Below, piece after piece: positions 1 through 10,084 of a stretch of 64,000 nt of DNA. A program made the translations under genes and the position numbers. How positions within the stretch are numbered: the stretch's first letter is position 1; every line of letters starts with the position of its first letter. Origin of the DNA: Actinernus sp. WN-2022 (taxonomy: Eukaryota; Cnidaria; Anthozoa; Actiniaria; Actinernidae); the NCBI GenBank assembly GCA_030867875.1, contig JAOWCC010001634.1, positions 133,263,593-133,327,592 of the forward strand. Reading direction: 5' to 3'. The notes under the pieces are model-generated. The model saw only the letters and a list, made by a program, of their open reading frames with translations. It was not told where the DNA came from and did no database searches.

Positions 1-1328
1 GATCGATATTAAGTGCCCAATCATCTGTTGCTTCTAAAAGTGTTGTTACAGTGGAATGCAAAGATCTAAACCCAGACTGGCAATTAGATAGAAGCTTATT
101 TCTAGTAATAAAATCAAACATTTGATTTTATAATATAAACACTGGGAACATCCTAAGAACGCGCGATTTCATTGGATGCTAGGCGTGCACCATTTTTTAA
201 GGCCTGTTGAAAATGTCCCAGAAATCATCATCCCCCCTTCCCAATCAACAACAACAAATATTAATTAGCACCTTGTACAACAACCGGTACATCGGTTTGA
301 CACTAATAATCGTAGATAATATAACTGTAACGAAATTCAGTAAGAGCCCCCCCAGGGGAGGGGGAGTGGGTACTCCCATATATAGGCTGTACGGGTACGT
401 GACGCTCGACAGGGTATGGTTTTTGACAATTCTTAGCCTGGAACAGGGTATATAAATCATTATTTTCGTCTGGAACAGGGTCGTAAATTTTTGGAAGGGC
501 CTCAGGAGGGTTTGAGTTATTCACGGTCCCTTGCCGCTGCAAACGCAGACTCCGTTTATCTGTTTATGATTCGAGTGGCGAGTGGAGCGCAACGTCTCGC
601 TCGTATCATATGAGACGCTAGCCTGGTCTGGAATAGGATATCTTTTGCCATTTTGCATGGAACAGGGTATGTTTTCGTTATTTCTAGCCTGGAACAGGGT
701 ACCTTTCTTGCCATTTTGTCTGGAACAGGGTCGCAAAATTTCTTGACCTGGAACAGGGTAAGGGTTTCAAGGGCTCAGCGGCACACCCCGGGGAAGGGAT
801 AAGAGCTAGCCGGGGAGAATAGATTGAGAATATATAGTTATGAATCGACAGCGTTACGACTATTCTGACAGTAAATTTGGAGATTAATTATAAATATTTG
901 TTGATCTTAGGGTCATGCAGTAATAAATTGACTTAATTGCTAAATGAGCTACTTCGGTGGGCGGATTAATGATCAAATTAAACAATTGCTCCCCCAGTCA
1001 ATGAAACCTATGCTCCTGGTGTGAGGATCACAATCACTACTACATCTCAAAAACGTAACTACCCTTAACTTTAAAATACTGTGCTACATTATTATATGCT
1101 ATTCTCACCGACTGAGCACCCACAAACAATGCGAAGGCTGATATCAGGGAAACAGCCCGAGGCGGTTGAGTGCGTGTAGCTCCAGTGAGGGTAAAGAGGC
1201 TCATCGCTGCGGGTAGGGGGGTGGGAAATAGCAGCGGCCACGCGTGTCTAGTTGACAAGACTAAAGAGAACTTATGGAACAAGGCGAGGCTCTTTAGAAG
1301 AGGAACGCGTCTTCTGGTTACGCAAACA
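1..1328. other. intergenic, short interspersed direct repeats
   Basis: No gene is supported. Between about 430 and 760 the phrase CTGGAACAGGGT recurs six times at irregular spacing, with two diverged versions, as in a decayed minisatellite. Short open frames here run through this repeat on both strands and are not convincing as genes. Nothing else is recognised. Confidence 0.5.
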
Positions 1329-1649
1329 TGGTTAGCTCAATGGTAGAGCAATAGTTAGCTCAGTTGGTAGAGCACGGTCTAGAGTGCGGGAGGCCGGGGG
1401 TTCAAATCCGTGAAAGAACCTGTTGTACTACTCGAAAAAGAGCAGGGGATTGTCACCCGGTACAGCAGCCTGGCCATTGCACTAACCACACACTCAACAT
1501 TGTAAACTGCGTCGCAGCTATTAGCGCCGTAAAGCAGTCCGAAATAATTCACTGACGGGATATGTCAGTAATATGTAAAGCGCCATGAGACTCTAGTGAT
1601 ATGCCGCTATATAAATATGGCCATTATTATTATTATTATAATAAACATG
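1329..1649 (+). mobile_element. tRNA-derived SINE
   Basis: The head contains a pol III A-box-like stretch (TAGCTCAGTTGG, near 1355) and a B box (GGTTCAAATCC, near 1400), followed by a non-tRNA body and a terminal ATT microsatellite at about 1622-1645. The A-box region is present twice in tandem (1330-1350 and 1353-1374), so the 5' head is partly duplicated. The copy is too diverged to be a working tRNA gene. Confidence 0.7.
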
Positions 1650-1761
1650 CATCCCTACGGACCGAATTCTGCATGCTAGGTTTAACATGTAATTAGTATT
1701 TATATAGTGGCTATTGTGAATTCCCAATGATAATATAATACTGCTCTCGGAATATAATTTT

Positions 1762-2005
1762 CATTAGAGATCAGAGCTATAATTAGATTTGGAAAAGTAA
1801 ACAGGGGGTTCTTATTTGGTTAGTTTTTATATCTTGAACACATCATTCTGAAATGTTATTTTGTTTGTAGCTCTATGTGCAGAGCCTACTATAAAGTTAA
1901 ATATCAGCGGGACTGTTATGTACAATAGGGACTGTGAAGTTTAATAACTTTGATTAAATATAGCGGAGTAAGGCTATGTTTGGGAGAGTAATTTAAACGT
2001 AAAAG
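1762..2005. pseudogene. relic of GPCR-locus flanking DNA without the receptor
   Basis: 1762-1860 resembles 54128-54220, upstream of the intact GPCR; both share TTTCATTAGAGATCAGAG. 1905-2005 resembles sequence downstream of the GPCR near 55598-55630 and 55805-55870; both share ACAATAGGGACTGTG and a phrase on GAAGTTTAATAAC. The two flanks lie almost side by side here with no receptor frame between them. The simplest reading is a duplicated receptor locus that lost its coding exon. An unrelated dispersed repeat flanking both loci is the alternative. Confidence 0.45.
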
Positions 2006-2600
2006 TTGATTAAACGTTCCGTAACCTTTCGATATGCAGAAGAGTCTGACACGAAATATAGGTAAAGGTGTTCATTGCCAGAAATCGATCCCACTCAGAA
2101 TTTTACAGTACTTTGTATGGAAGTTTGTGTTTGGAGTAAAATTAATTGTGAAACAGAATTACAATAAAGCTTCAGATGTTACGTTGGCATTGTACTCTTT
2201 TTTTCATGTTCTTGACTGTTAAATCGCATTTACTCGAGTTGAAACGAATAATTCTGAGTTCCTAAGCTATTTGAATTAATATGCACTAACCGTGTGTTGT
2301 GGCCTCCATGTTCACTGTAATCACAGGCAGCCCAAGCTAATGATTTTTACAAGGAATGTATGGGAATTTTTAGAAAATATCAAAACTGTACTAAACTGAA
2401 TGATCAATAAAGTCATGAAATCTTACCTGTGTGTTATGAAGTTGTTCCACTTCATCACTAATGTGTTTATTTCTGGTTTGAGGCACTTCTGGTTTTTTCC
2501 CCTCCCCTATACAAATATTGAAAAGGCGGGAAACACGAGACGCCATTAGTCCATGTGGCGACTCTTCGAGGCCTCGTAATTCTTCGAAAATCCAAACTTT
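2006..2600. other. no recognisable feature
   Basis: AT-rich sequence. A 62-codon open frame at 2034-2222 (+) and a 104-codon frame at 2391-2705 (-) show no domain that I recognise, and the second overlaps SINE-like sequence. Confidence 0.4.
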
Positions 2601-2697
2601 CAACATTTTACTTTTACGAAATAGCACAACAGGTTCGTTTACGTAAGCCTCATATAGATTAGAAGAGGAAGGAGACAAGGTGGACGGCTTTACATCT

Positions 2698-2739
2698 CTG
2701 CACAAGGATTCGGCCGGGATTCGAACTCACGACCTCCCG
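2698..2739 (-). mobile_element. tRNA-derived SINE split by the BEL insertion (B-box part)
   Basis: Read on the minus strand, this carries GGTCGTGAGTTCGAATCCC, a clear pol III B box. Its missing tRNA head is on the far side of the BEL element at 10626-10665. The two parts share the 5-bp target TCCCG (2735-2739 and 10626-10630). The SINE body continues toward lower coordinates, but its end is not defined. Confidence 0.7.
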
Positions 2740-3280
2740 TGTCGCGTTCCCAGTACCGCAGACACGGGGTGTTGTGTACTGGAGATCGGGAAGTTCAACC
2801 ACCGTGAAGTGCAGTAGGAACAGCAAGATTTAACGGCGTTTATTAGAACCAAGTTGAACCAATTACATACATCACGTGCGGTGAAAACTACAACAAAGGC
2901 ATAGTTATCTTAGTTTAGAGGGAGCAAAACTACACAACTAAAGCTACAGATCACAAAGCCGAGAACTAATATTTACAAGTGTAACTTACATCTGATCTTG
3001 ACTCCGGGGCTTAAAGGTAAACTCCAAGAAAATAACTCCAAGAAAACTCCTAGAATCTCCACCACTCCTTTGACCTTTACTCTCTCCGTGACTCACAAAA
3101 GTGCTACTGAAAAAGAGCTATTGATCTGCGTAAACATTCCTAAGGTATGAGATAAGCGTAAAGGTATGTGCGGCTGGCCACAAAGGATATTAACTAATTG
3201 ATTCTAATCAGGAAAGATAAACAAAACAATCAACAGTTTTTCTTTAGTTCTTTCAAAGTCTCTAAACGATAATCACGACA
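2740..3280 (-). repeat. 3' LTR of the BEL/Pao element
   Basis: 541 bp with TG...CA ends extended to TGTCG/CGACA. It is the same length as the other LTR at 10085-10625 and no mismatch was found by eye. Confidence 0.95.
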
Positions 3281-3290
3281 CTCCTCGCCC
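3281..3290 (-). promoter_or_regulatory. polypurine tract of the BEL element
   Basis: On the minus strand the ten bases GGGCGAGGAG directly precede the 3' LTR, the position required for priming plus-strand DNA synthesis. Confidence 0.75.
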
Positions 3291-3415
3291 AAGGGTCTTG
3301 ATCCTTGCTCTCAACATTCTCTATCACTCTCTATAGGTGTTAGTATCAATCTGCTGCCACCAGCAGGACTAGCTCTTTGATGGGGCGTAGGAAGATCTTT
3401 TTCTTGCCGTCTCGC

Positions 3416-3640
3416 ATACAATACAATACAATACAATATTCTTTATTTACAGAGGGAAGACACATTAACCTTACATAGTTATTTAACATGCGGCCCTCTA
3501 TGTTACAAATAAAACGTAATGGAAAGGAGAGGAAGTATGGGAACGAATTAACGCACGGGCTACGACATTAAAAGATATAATGAGTAATTGGAATCAATGT
3601 AAAGAGAATTAATATGAAATAAAATCAAAAACAAAATATA
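3416..3640 (-). mobile_element. probable LINE 3' end nested in the BEL 3' region
   Basis: On the minus strand this stretch runs through an AATAAA-like signal (CTGTAAATAAAGAATATTG) into an ATTGT microsatellite at 3416-3440. That is the usual layout of 5'-truncated LINE tails elsewhere in this window (22659, 12990, 52760). It lies between the BEL stop codon and the polypurine tract. It could instead be part of the element's own 3' untranslated region; its 5' limit is unclear. Confidence 0.4.
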
Positions 3641-3743
3641 CTTACTAGAACACTGCGCAATGGAAGGGGCTATGCCCTGGACGCGGCGCCAGAAATGCAG
3701 CAGCAGTGAAGCAAGGAGCGACAGTTATAGCAGAGGAGCTCCT

Positions 3744-6700
3744 CTAGATGGTTAACAGAGGAGATGTGCGGAAGAAAAACGTTACGAAGCTTATACTTAA
3801 GAGAAGCCAGCCTGGTAGACAGAGTATTAGAAGAGAGCGTAGTAGTAGATGCATGATGGTCACATGGGCTTTCCGGACTCTGCCATCCTCACTGGCGTCA
3901 GCCTGTGTGACAAGCCCCACTGGCCAGTCGTTACGACAACTCCCTTCCTCCTTGACGAGGACTACATCTCCTGTTGTGAGGTCTCTCTTTAGCTGGTTCC
4001 ATTTCTGTCTGGTCTGGAGTGTCTGCAAGTACTCCCGTCTCCACCTCAGCCAAAACTGGTCTGCAAGGTACTGCACCCGTCTCCATCGTCGGCGTGCATA
4101 TAGGTCCACTGGTAGGAAGTTACCAGGCGGGGGTCCTAGGGGTCGCTGCTTCATTGTCAGAAGCATCGCTGGTGATAGTGGTTGTGGGTCATCTACATCT
4201 GTAGGCAGGCTGGCGATGGGACGAGCATTGACAATTGCTGTCACCTCAGCCATAAGCGTTACTAACAGCTCGTGTGTGAGCTGGGCGCCTCCTAGCTCCG
4301 CAAACATTGCGTCCAGCACACGGCGGATGGTGCCAATTTGTCTTTCCCATGCGCCACCGAAGTGTGATGCGTGTGGCGGGTTGAATATCCACTCGCACCC
4401 TTGCTCTGACACGTATCGCTCTATTGCCTCTTTATCCATCTCCTTGAGCGCCTCATCAAACTCTGACTTGGCTCCCACGAAGTTCGTTCCTCGGTCGCAT
4501 CTCAGTCGGGCTGCCGGACCACGAAGCGAGAAGAATCGTCTCAGTGCGCAGACGAAGGAACTTGTATCCATAGACTCTAGTACCTCGATGTGGATGCCTC
4601 TACTGCTGAGGCAGGTGAACACGAGACCCCAGCGTTTCGAATTAGCGGCACCTCCTCGCATCTTACGCGTCTGGACTGTCCAGGGGCCGAACACATCGAA
4701 TCCAACGTTGGTGAATGGTGGGGCGACTTCTATTCTGTCGGCCGGTAGTTCAGCCATGTGTTGCTCCAGTGCTGGACCTCTCAACTTCTTACATACCACA
4801 CAAGAGCTTAGCTCGCTGGCTACTAAGCGATGGCCACCAACTAACCAGTATCCAGCTTGGCGGATGGCGCCGTGGGTGATTTGCCGTCCTTGATGGTACA
4901 CTTGCTTGTGGTAGTGGCGCACTACTAAGTGGGACACATGATGCCCCTTGGGCAGAAGCACTGGATGCTTCTCTCCGTATTCTAACTCCGCGCGTCGCAA
5001 TCTGCCTCCTACGCGCAAAATACCATCGCCGTCAGTAAAGGGATCAAGGCGATATAAATTAGACTGCTTCATTATGCGCTTTCTCTTGCACGCGTCCTCA
5101 CGACTGCTCTCCTCTTGTTCGGGATCGATGCAGCTTTGCAATTCGAGCTCCTTGCTGAAGGCCTCCTCTTGAACCGCACGTATGATCACCGTCATGGCCT
5201 GCTGAAGGTCCTTTGCTGTAGGCTTGCTGCGAAGTTTTCCATGGATGGGCTTTGTTGTTCCTTTCCCTTCCTCACGAGGCTTGCCTCTCCTGCATTTAAA
5301 TTCTCTGACCACTATAATGAGGTTCGCGATGGCGCGCTGTAATGACGCAAGACGAGAGAATCGCGTAAATCTCTCAACCCCTAGACCCTGGCATTTCTTG
5401 ATGCGCGTAGCACAGGTTAAAACGTCTTTGCATACTTCAGGATCTTGTTCGTCTAAGGGAATCTCTTCCTGCTCCTGCTGCGGTGCGGCCGGATCCTTCA
5501 GAAGGCTCGGGCCAGTCAGCCAATCTGTCTTGGTTAGATTGGCGGCTCTAACATAGCGCGTGGCGAGGTCTGCGGGGTTCTTATTTGTCTCCACATATCT
5601 CCACTGGCTTGGTTTGGAGACCCTCCTAATGATCTGAACACGATTGGCTACGTATACGTAAAACCTCCGACTTTCGTTCTGAATGTAGCCAAGAACAACT
5701 TTCGAGTCGGTGTAGAACGTGACTTCGTCGATATCCATGTCTATCTCCTTAAGTATCCTAGCCACAGCCTGCACGGCTAGGACAGCACCACAGAGCTCTA
5801 GGCGCGGAATACTGGTCGTCTGGGCTGGCGCTACCTTTGACTGACCTTGTAGCAACGCTGTGCTGACTTCTCCTTTGTCATTCACCAGCCGTAAGTACAC
5901 GCAGGCCCCGATGGCGTCTCTACTAGCATCGGAAAATGCATGGATCTCCGCCCGGACGACGTTGCCAAATCCGTCGGGCTTGTAGCAGCGAGGTACTGAT
6001 ACCTCCTCCAATTGAACGAGAGAGTTCCGCCATCGCTGCCATTGCTGCTGTAGGGCGTCCGGCAAGGGATCATCCCATCCGAGGGGGGTGTTGTTGACCT
6101 TCTTCTTCCCCATGCTAACTAGCTGCTGCAGGAGTAGTCTGCCCTCCAGTAGCACTGGCACTGCCAAACCGAGCGGGTCGTAAATGGAATTGACGATAGA
6201 TAGAACTCCTCTTCGTGTAAACGGCCTTTCTGGCAGTGATACACGGAAGGTGAATGCATCCTTCTCGAGATTCCAGTAAACACCGAGTGATCGCTGGGCT
6301 GGCAGGTTGTCCCGCTGGAGGTCAAGCTCGCGTAGGTCTTTAGCTCTGTCTGACGAGGGGAACGCTTCCACAACTTCCACAGAGTTGGATACTACTTTGT
6401 GAAGCCTCAGGTTCGCTGTGGCGAGCAATGCTTGTGTGCTGGTGATGAGCGTGACTGCCTGGTCGACTGTGCGAAGCGATGCGAGGCCGTCATCCACGTA
6501 AAAGTTGCGGTGCACGAATTTCATGGCTTCTGTGCCAAACTCCTCCTCGCCGTCAGCTGCGGTCTTCCTTAAGCCAAAGGTTGCTACGGCTGGACTTGGG
6601 CCATTACCAAACAGATGCACGTTCATTCGGTATTCGATCACAGGTTTCTTGGGATCGTTTGCTTCAAACCACAGGAATCGTAGGAAGTCTCTGTGTGGAG

Positions 6701-9700
6701 GGTCCACGTGAAACGAATGGAACATCTGCTCAATGTCGCACATCGCAGCTACATTCTCCTTGCGAAAGCGTATTAGAACTCCGAGTAGGCTGTTCATTAG
6801 ATCGGGACCCGCTAGAAGCTCCTTATTCAGAGATACGCCTTCGAACTCCGCTGACGAATCGAACACCACACGTATTTGGGTCGGCTTTTTCGGGTGGTAT
6901 ACGCCAAAGTGTGGTAAGTACCAGATGCGGCCTTGCTTGGTTTGTAGCTCCTCAAGTGGTACGGGGGAGGCGTGGCCTCTGTCAAGTACCTTCTCCATGA
7001 ACTCCATGTAATCCTTCTCCATTTGTGGTTTCTTGCGCAGAGTGCGCAGGAGACCGTTCAGGCGATGCACGGCCTGGCTCCGGTTGTCAGGCATTTGTAC
7101 CTCCTGCTGGCGGAAGGGGAGTGGCATCTCCCAGTTGCCACTCTCGTTTTTGTGAATGCCACTCTCCATGATGGTCAAGAATCTCCTATCTTCGAGGGAC
7201 AGACTCGGCTCATTGTCCTCTCGGGTGGAGTAGAAGACATCGTTCTGTAGGCCCTCTTGCTTCAAGCTGCTCTCCGTTACCTTGAACTGGTTGGGGCATG
7301 GTACCAGCTCATACGCTCCAAGCGTTTCCATCTCTTCTGTCGAGTTCTCCAGTTTACTGGCGTGAAGGCTGGTGCGACGGGCGAGCACGTGCGTAGGGCC
7401 ACCAATGAGATCTAAACACATCTGACCCGTTATGGTCCAGCCTAGGGTTAGCCTTTGGGCCCACGGCGCTCCTCTGGGACCATTCTTGAATTCCCTAACT
7501 TTAAGCAGCTCTGGAGCGTCTCGTCCGATTAGTATATGGGTGTCGACGGTGCCGTCGAGGGGTGGAATTTCGGTTGCAATCTCCTGTAGATGGGGGAATC
7601 TCCTCGCCATCTCCGGTGTAGGTATCTCGTGTTTGTCCCGCGGGATGTTATCGCACTCCACGAGGGTCGGTAGTTCCGTTTTAGTGCCGTTGAGGGATCG
7701 CACAATCAAACCAGTCACCCTTCGTCCGTATTTTACCTCCCTCTCGCTGCTGCATGTGGAAAGATAGTACAGCTCTGGCGGACCGTCGGCTCCTAGCTCA
7801 TCCGCTAGTTCACTACTGATCAGCGAACTGTTGCTCTGCTCGTCGATGATGGCGTAGACTCGATGGGTTAACTCTGGGTTTTTCTTGGTGGACACTTCGA
7901 CGAGTAAAATCTTACCACAAGACACGCCTCCTTCGCTAGCTCCACACACCGCTGTACACTTGGTAGTGACGTTCACTGTGTCTTTCTTCTCCGGTTTATC
8001 CTTGTGTAGTAAGGCGATGTGCCGCTCATCTCCACAGACGCTGCACTTGATCTTCTTTTCGCAGGCAGCGGCCACATGACTACCGGTCAAACAGCGGAAG
8101 CACAGTCCGGCGTTCCTGATCCATTCCGTTCTCTCGTCTAGGGACTTAGCGGCGAATGCCTTGCACTCTACGAGATCGTGCCCTTCCCGCTCGTGAAATG
8201 GGCATCGCTTAGTTTGGTTTTCTTCCTCCACAGGCGACGGCTCTGATCTGCTGATATCAGAGTGGGTGGTTGTCTTCAGCACCCTTCTGTTCCCTCTGCG
8301 CGGATCGCCAGCTGGGGGAGTTGGAACGGAGGAGCTTGCTGACTTGCTTCCTGCCAGAATGTTCGGATTGTTTTTCATTTTTGCCTGGTTTTGAATGACC
8401 TTTGAAAAATGGTGAAACCCGGGATATGCGCCCGCGTTGTTGTCAGCGTACTTCGCTATCTCCCTTTCCCATTTCCTGCTCAGAGGCGAAGGAAGTTTTT
8501 CGGCTAAGGGTTGTATTGTGTTCGGGAAGTTCAGGCATGCGAGGCCCGGAAGGTGCGACATTTGGCTTTCGATGTCGGCGCAGAGATCAGCGAACTGTTG
8601 CAACTTTATATTGTCATTTTCGCTAAACGCGGCGGTTTTGTGCATGCGTTCTAATAGAACGTTAGTGATTACCGCTGCGCTGCCGAATCGCGTCTCTAAT
8701 TCTCTCCACAAGCTCTCTAGTAGCGTTACCGGGTCATTTTGTTGACGCTTCCTAAAGTTATCGGTTAATCGTTGGGGTTCCCCGCTGGTAAAGCTTCGCA
8801 TGTAATTGATTTCCTGGATGGCAGATACGTTTGCGTCTTTAATCATTGCCTTAAAGGCTGCTTTCCAAGGATGGAAGAGCGTAGCGTCTCCTGTAAAAAT
8901 GTCTGGTTGGCATTTTGGTAGGTTTTGTCTAGCTAAACCAGCTACTATCTGTTGATTGACACTTGTGAGTGTTTCGATTAACTGGCTTCCGGAGATATCC
9001 CTTATCGGAGTCGAGGCGATAAGTGGCTGCCGATTGAAATCGCGCTGAAAGTTATCTTGACGCCTTTGATTATCGTCGAAGATTCCTGCGGCGAAGTTTG
9101 CAGTTGGTGTAACGAGAAATTGCGGTGACAAAGACACTGTTTGTTTAGGCAAGTTTTGCGGCTCCTTTGCATACTGCGATTTGATATTTGCCATTCCTTC
9201 CGTAGGCAGCGCTTCCGGTGCGGGGGTTGAATGGATCCATTCTAAAGTGCGCTCTTCGGACTTAGCTTTTGGAATACCTGGCAATTCACAATTCACCCCT
9301 AGTTCTTCTTCCATTAATGCCTGCTCAATTGCCCTAAGTTTAGCGTTTGCCACGGCGACCTTTTTATTCACTGTAAGAATCGTTAGATCTTTTTCGTGCT
9401 GCGCCCTTTCCTGTTCGCGGCTGAGCTCTACTTCCGCTTCACGTTTCCTGCGCTCAAGTTCTTTCTCAGCGATTAAACGTTCATATTGTGCACTTTCGCG
9501 CGCTGCTTCAGCCTCGGCGAGGGCTTTAATTCTAGCGCCACTTGCCCTTGATGTGGATGACAGGGGTTTACTATGACTTGACGAGCGATGAGACCGACAG
9601 GATCTTGTCTCCAACAATTTGTTGGATTTTCTACATTTTAATTGGTCTATTAAGATATAAGCTTGTTTAAGTGTAATGCTCTCGTTAGTGAGGAGAGCCT

Positions 9701-10001
9701 CTTCTCCATAGTCACCATTTATATCTTGTTCGTATAGGCCAAATAACTCCTGCAATATCACTCGATATTCCTCGGACGCGATCGTGAGGTCACGCAAGAT
9801 GTTATCGATATTGCAGCGGTCATCTAAGCCTTCGGCAGATTGTATAATTTTGCGGAGCCCTTTGTGTAAAATGCCGACTTTTTGGCGTTTTTCTTCAACC
9901 GCATTCTGCATGGCTTTTCGTGACAGCTTTCTTTGTCTTTTTTCTCGATCTATAACTTCTGGGAATCCCTCGTCGTCTAGCTTTTCTCCCATCTGACTCA
10001 T
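3744..10001 (-). CDS. BEL/Pao Gag-Pol polyprotein
   Basis: A 2085-residue uninterrupted frame. Visible in order: a basic and coiled-coil N-terminal Gag region rich in Glu/Arg/Ala (about 150-235); Gag core (about 340-560); Cys/His knuckles near 600-615 and 630-665, including CFRC and CSVC pairs; an aspartic-protease-like segment near 712-735 (IIDEQSNSSLIS, with DEQS in place of the usual D-S/T-G); reverse transcriptase with FYVDDG at about 1166-1172; RNase H with FSDAS (about 1359), ELCGA (about 1402) and YTDSK (about 1427); an HHCC zinc-binding region (about 1690-1740); a DDE integrase with Asp near 1767, CDRGTNF near 1837 and Glu near 1884; and a basic C-terminal domain with WLRWRREYL near 1990. 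It makes, processes and integrates the element's DNA. The start chosen is the first ATG after the 5' LTR leader. The last ~37 residues are unusually hydrophobic. Confidence 0.95.
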   Translation of the reverse strand: MSQMGEKLDDEGFPEVIDREKRQRKLSRKAMQNAVEEKRQKVGILHKGLRKIIQSAEGLDDRCNIDNILRDLTIASEEYRVILQELFGLYEQDINGDYGEEALLTNESITLKQAYILIDQLKCRKSNKLLETRSCRSHRSSSHSKPLSSTSRASGARIKALAEAEAARESAQYERLIAEKELERRKREAEVELSREQERAQHEKDLTILTVNKKVAVANAKLRAIEQALMEEELGVNCELPGIPKAKSEERTLEWIHSTPAPEALPTEGMANIKSQYAKEPQNLPKQTVSLSPQFLVTPTANFAAGIFDDNQRRQDNFQRDFNRQPLIASTPIRDISGSQLIETLTSVNQQIVAGLARQNLPKCQPDIFTGDATLFHPWKAAFKAMIKDANVSAIQEINYMRSFTSGEPQRLTDNFRKRQQNDPVTLLESLWRELETRFGSAAVITNVLLERMHKTAAFSENDNIKLQQFADLCADIESQMSHLPGLACLNFPNTIQPLAEKLPSPLSRKWEREIAKYADNNAGAYPGFHHFSKVIQNQAKMKNNPNILAGSKSASSSVPTPPAGDPRRGNRRVLKTTTHSDISRSEPSPVEEENQTKRCPFHEREGHDLVECKAFAAKSLDERTEWIRNAGLCFRCLTGSHVAAACEKKIKCSVCGDERHIALLHKDKPEKKDTVNVTTKCTAVCGASEGGVSCGKILLVEVSTKKNPELTHRVYAIIDEQSNSSLISSELADELGADGPPELYYLSTCSSEREVKYGRRVTGLIVRSLNGTKTELPTLVECDNIPRDKHEIPTPEMARRFPHLQEIATEIPPLDGTVDTHILIGRDAPELLKVREFKNGPRGAPWAQRLTLGWTITGQMCLDLIGGPTHVLARRTSLHASKLENSTEEMETLGAYELVPCPNQFKVTESSLKQEGLQNDVFYSTREDNEPSLSLEDRRFLTIMESGIHKNESGNWEMPLPFRQQEVQMPDNRSQAVHRLNGLLRTLRKKPQMEKDYMEFMEKVLDRGHASPVPLEELQTKQGRIWYLPHFGVYHPKKPTQIRVVFDSSAEFEGVSLNKELLAGPDLMNSLLGVLIRFRKENVAAMCDIEQMFHSFHVDPPHRDFLRFLWFEANDPKKPVIEYRMNVHLFGNGPSPAVATFGLRKTAADGEEEFGTEAMKFVHRNFYVDDGLASLRTVDQAVTLITSTQALLATANLRLHKVVSNSVEVVEAFPSSDRAKDLRELDLQRDNLPAQRSLGVYWNLEKDAFTFRVSLPERPFTRRGVLSIVNSIYDPLGLAVPVLLEGRLLLQQLVSMGKKKVNNTPLGWDDPLPDALQQQWQRWRNSLVQLEEVSVPRCYKPDGFGNVVRAEIHAFSDASRDAIGACVYLRLVNDKGEVSTALLQGQSKVAPAQTTSIPRLELCGAVLAVQAVARILKEIDMDIDEVTFYTDSKVVLGYIQNESRRFYVYVANRVQIIRRVSKPSQWRYVETNKNPADLATRYVRAANLTKTDWLTGPSLLKDPAAPQQEQEEIPLDEQDPEVCKDVLTCATRIKKCQGLGVERFTRFSRLASLQRAIANLIIVVREFKCRRGKPREEGKGTTKPIHGKLRSKPTAKDLQQAMTVIIRAVQEEAFSKELELQSCIDPEQEESSREDACKRKRIMKQSNLYRLDPFTDGDGILRVGGRLRRAELEYGEKHPVLLPKGHHVSHLVVRHYHKQVYHQGRQITHGAIRQAGYWLVGGHRLVASELSSCVVCKKLRGPALEQHMAELPADRIEVAPPFTNVGFDVFGPWTVQTRKMRGGAANSKRWGLVFTCLSSRGIHIEVLESMDTSSFVCALRRFFSLRGPAARLRCDRGTNFVGAKSEFDEALKEMDKEAIERYVSEQGCEWIFNPPHASHFGGAWERQIGTIRRVLDAMFAELGGAQLTHELLVTLMAEVTAIVNARPIASLPTDVDDPQPLSPAMLLTMKQRPLGPPPGNFLPVDLYARRRWRRVQYLADQFWLRWRREYLQTLQTRQKWNQLKRDLTTGDVVLVKEEGSCRNDWPVGLVTQADASEDGRVRKAHVTIMHLLLRSLLILCLPGWLLLSISFVTFFFRTSPLLTI

Positions 10002-10056
10002 GATTCGGTGGCTCCTTATTAGTGATTATAAAAGATACGGCTTACCTCCGATCTCT

Positions 10057-10074
10057 CCTTCAACTACGACACCA
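10057..10074 (-). promoter_or_regulatory. candidate primer-binding site of the BEL element
   Basis: Read on the minus strand, TGGTGTCGTAGTTGAAGG begins ten bases after the 5' LTR. It starts with TGG, as expected for pairing with a tRNA CCA end. The tRNA was not identified. A possible splice donor (GAGGTAAG) follows in the leader. Confidence 0.4.
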
Positions 10075-10084
10075 GATTTTTCAC

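Noticed and set aside
1329..1420. tRNA gene
   Set aside because: A and B boxes are present, but the cloverleaf is not complete and a SINE body and microsatellite tail follow. The same applies to the tRNA-like stretches near 2710, 29040, 31850, 46800 and 61270.
3748..4893. 381-codon plus-strand open frame
   Set aside because: It is antisense to the integrase part of the BEL polyprotein, has no recognisable domain, and arises from the codon composition of the opposite strand.
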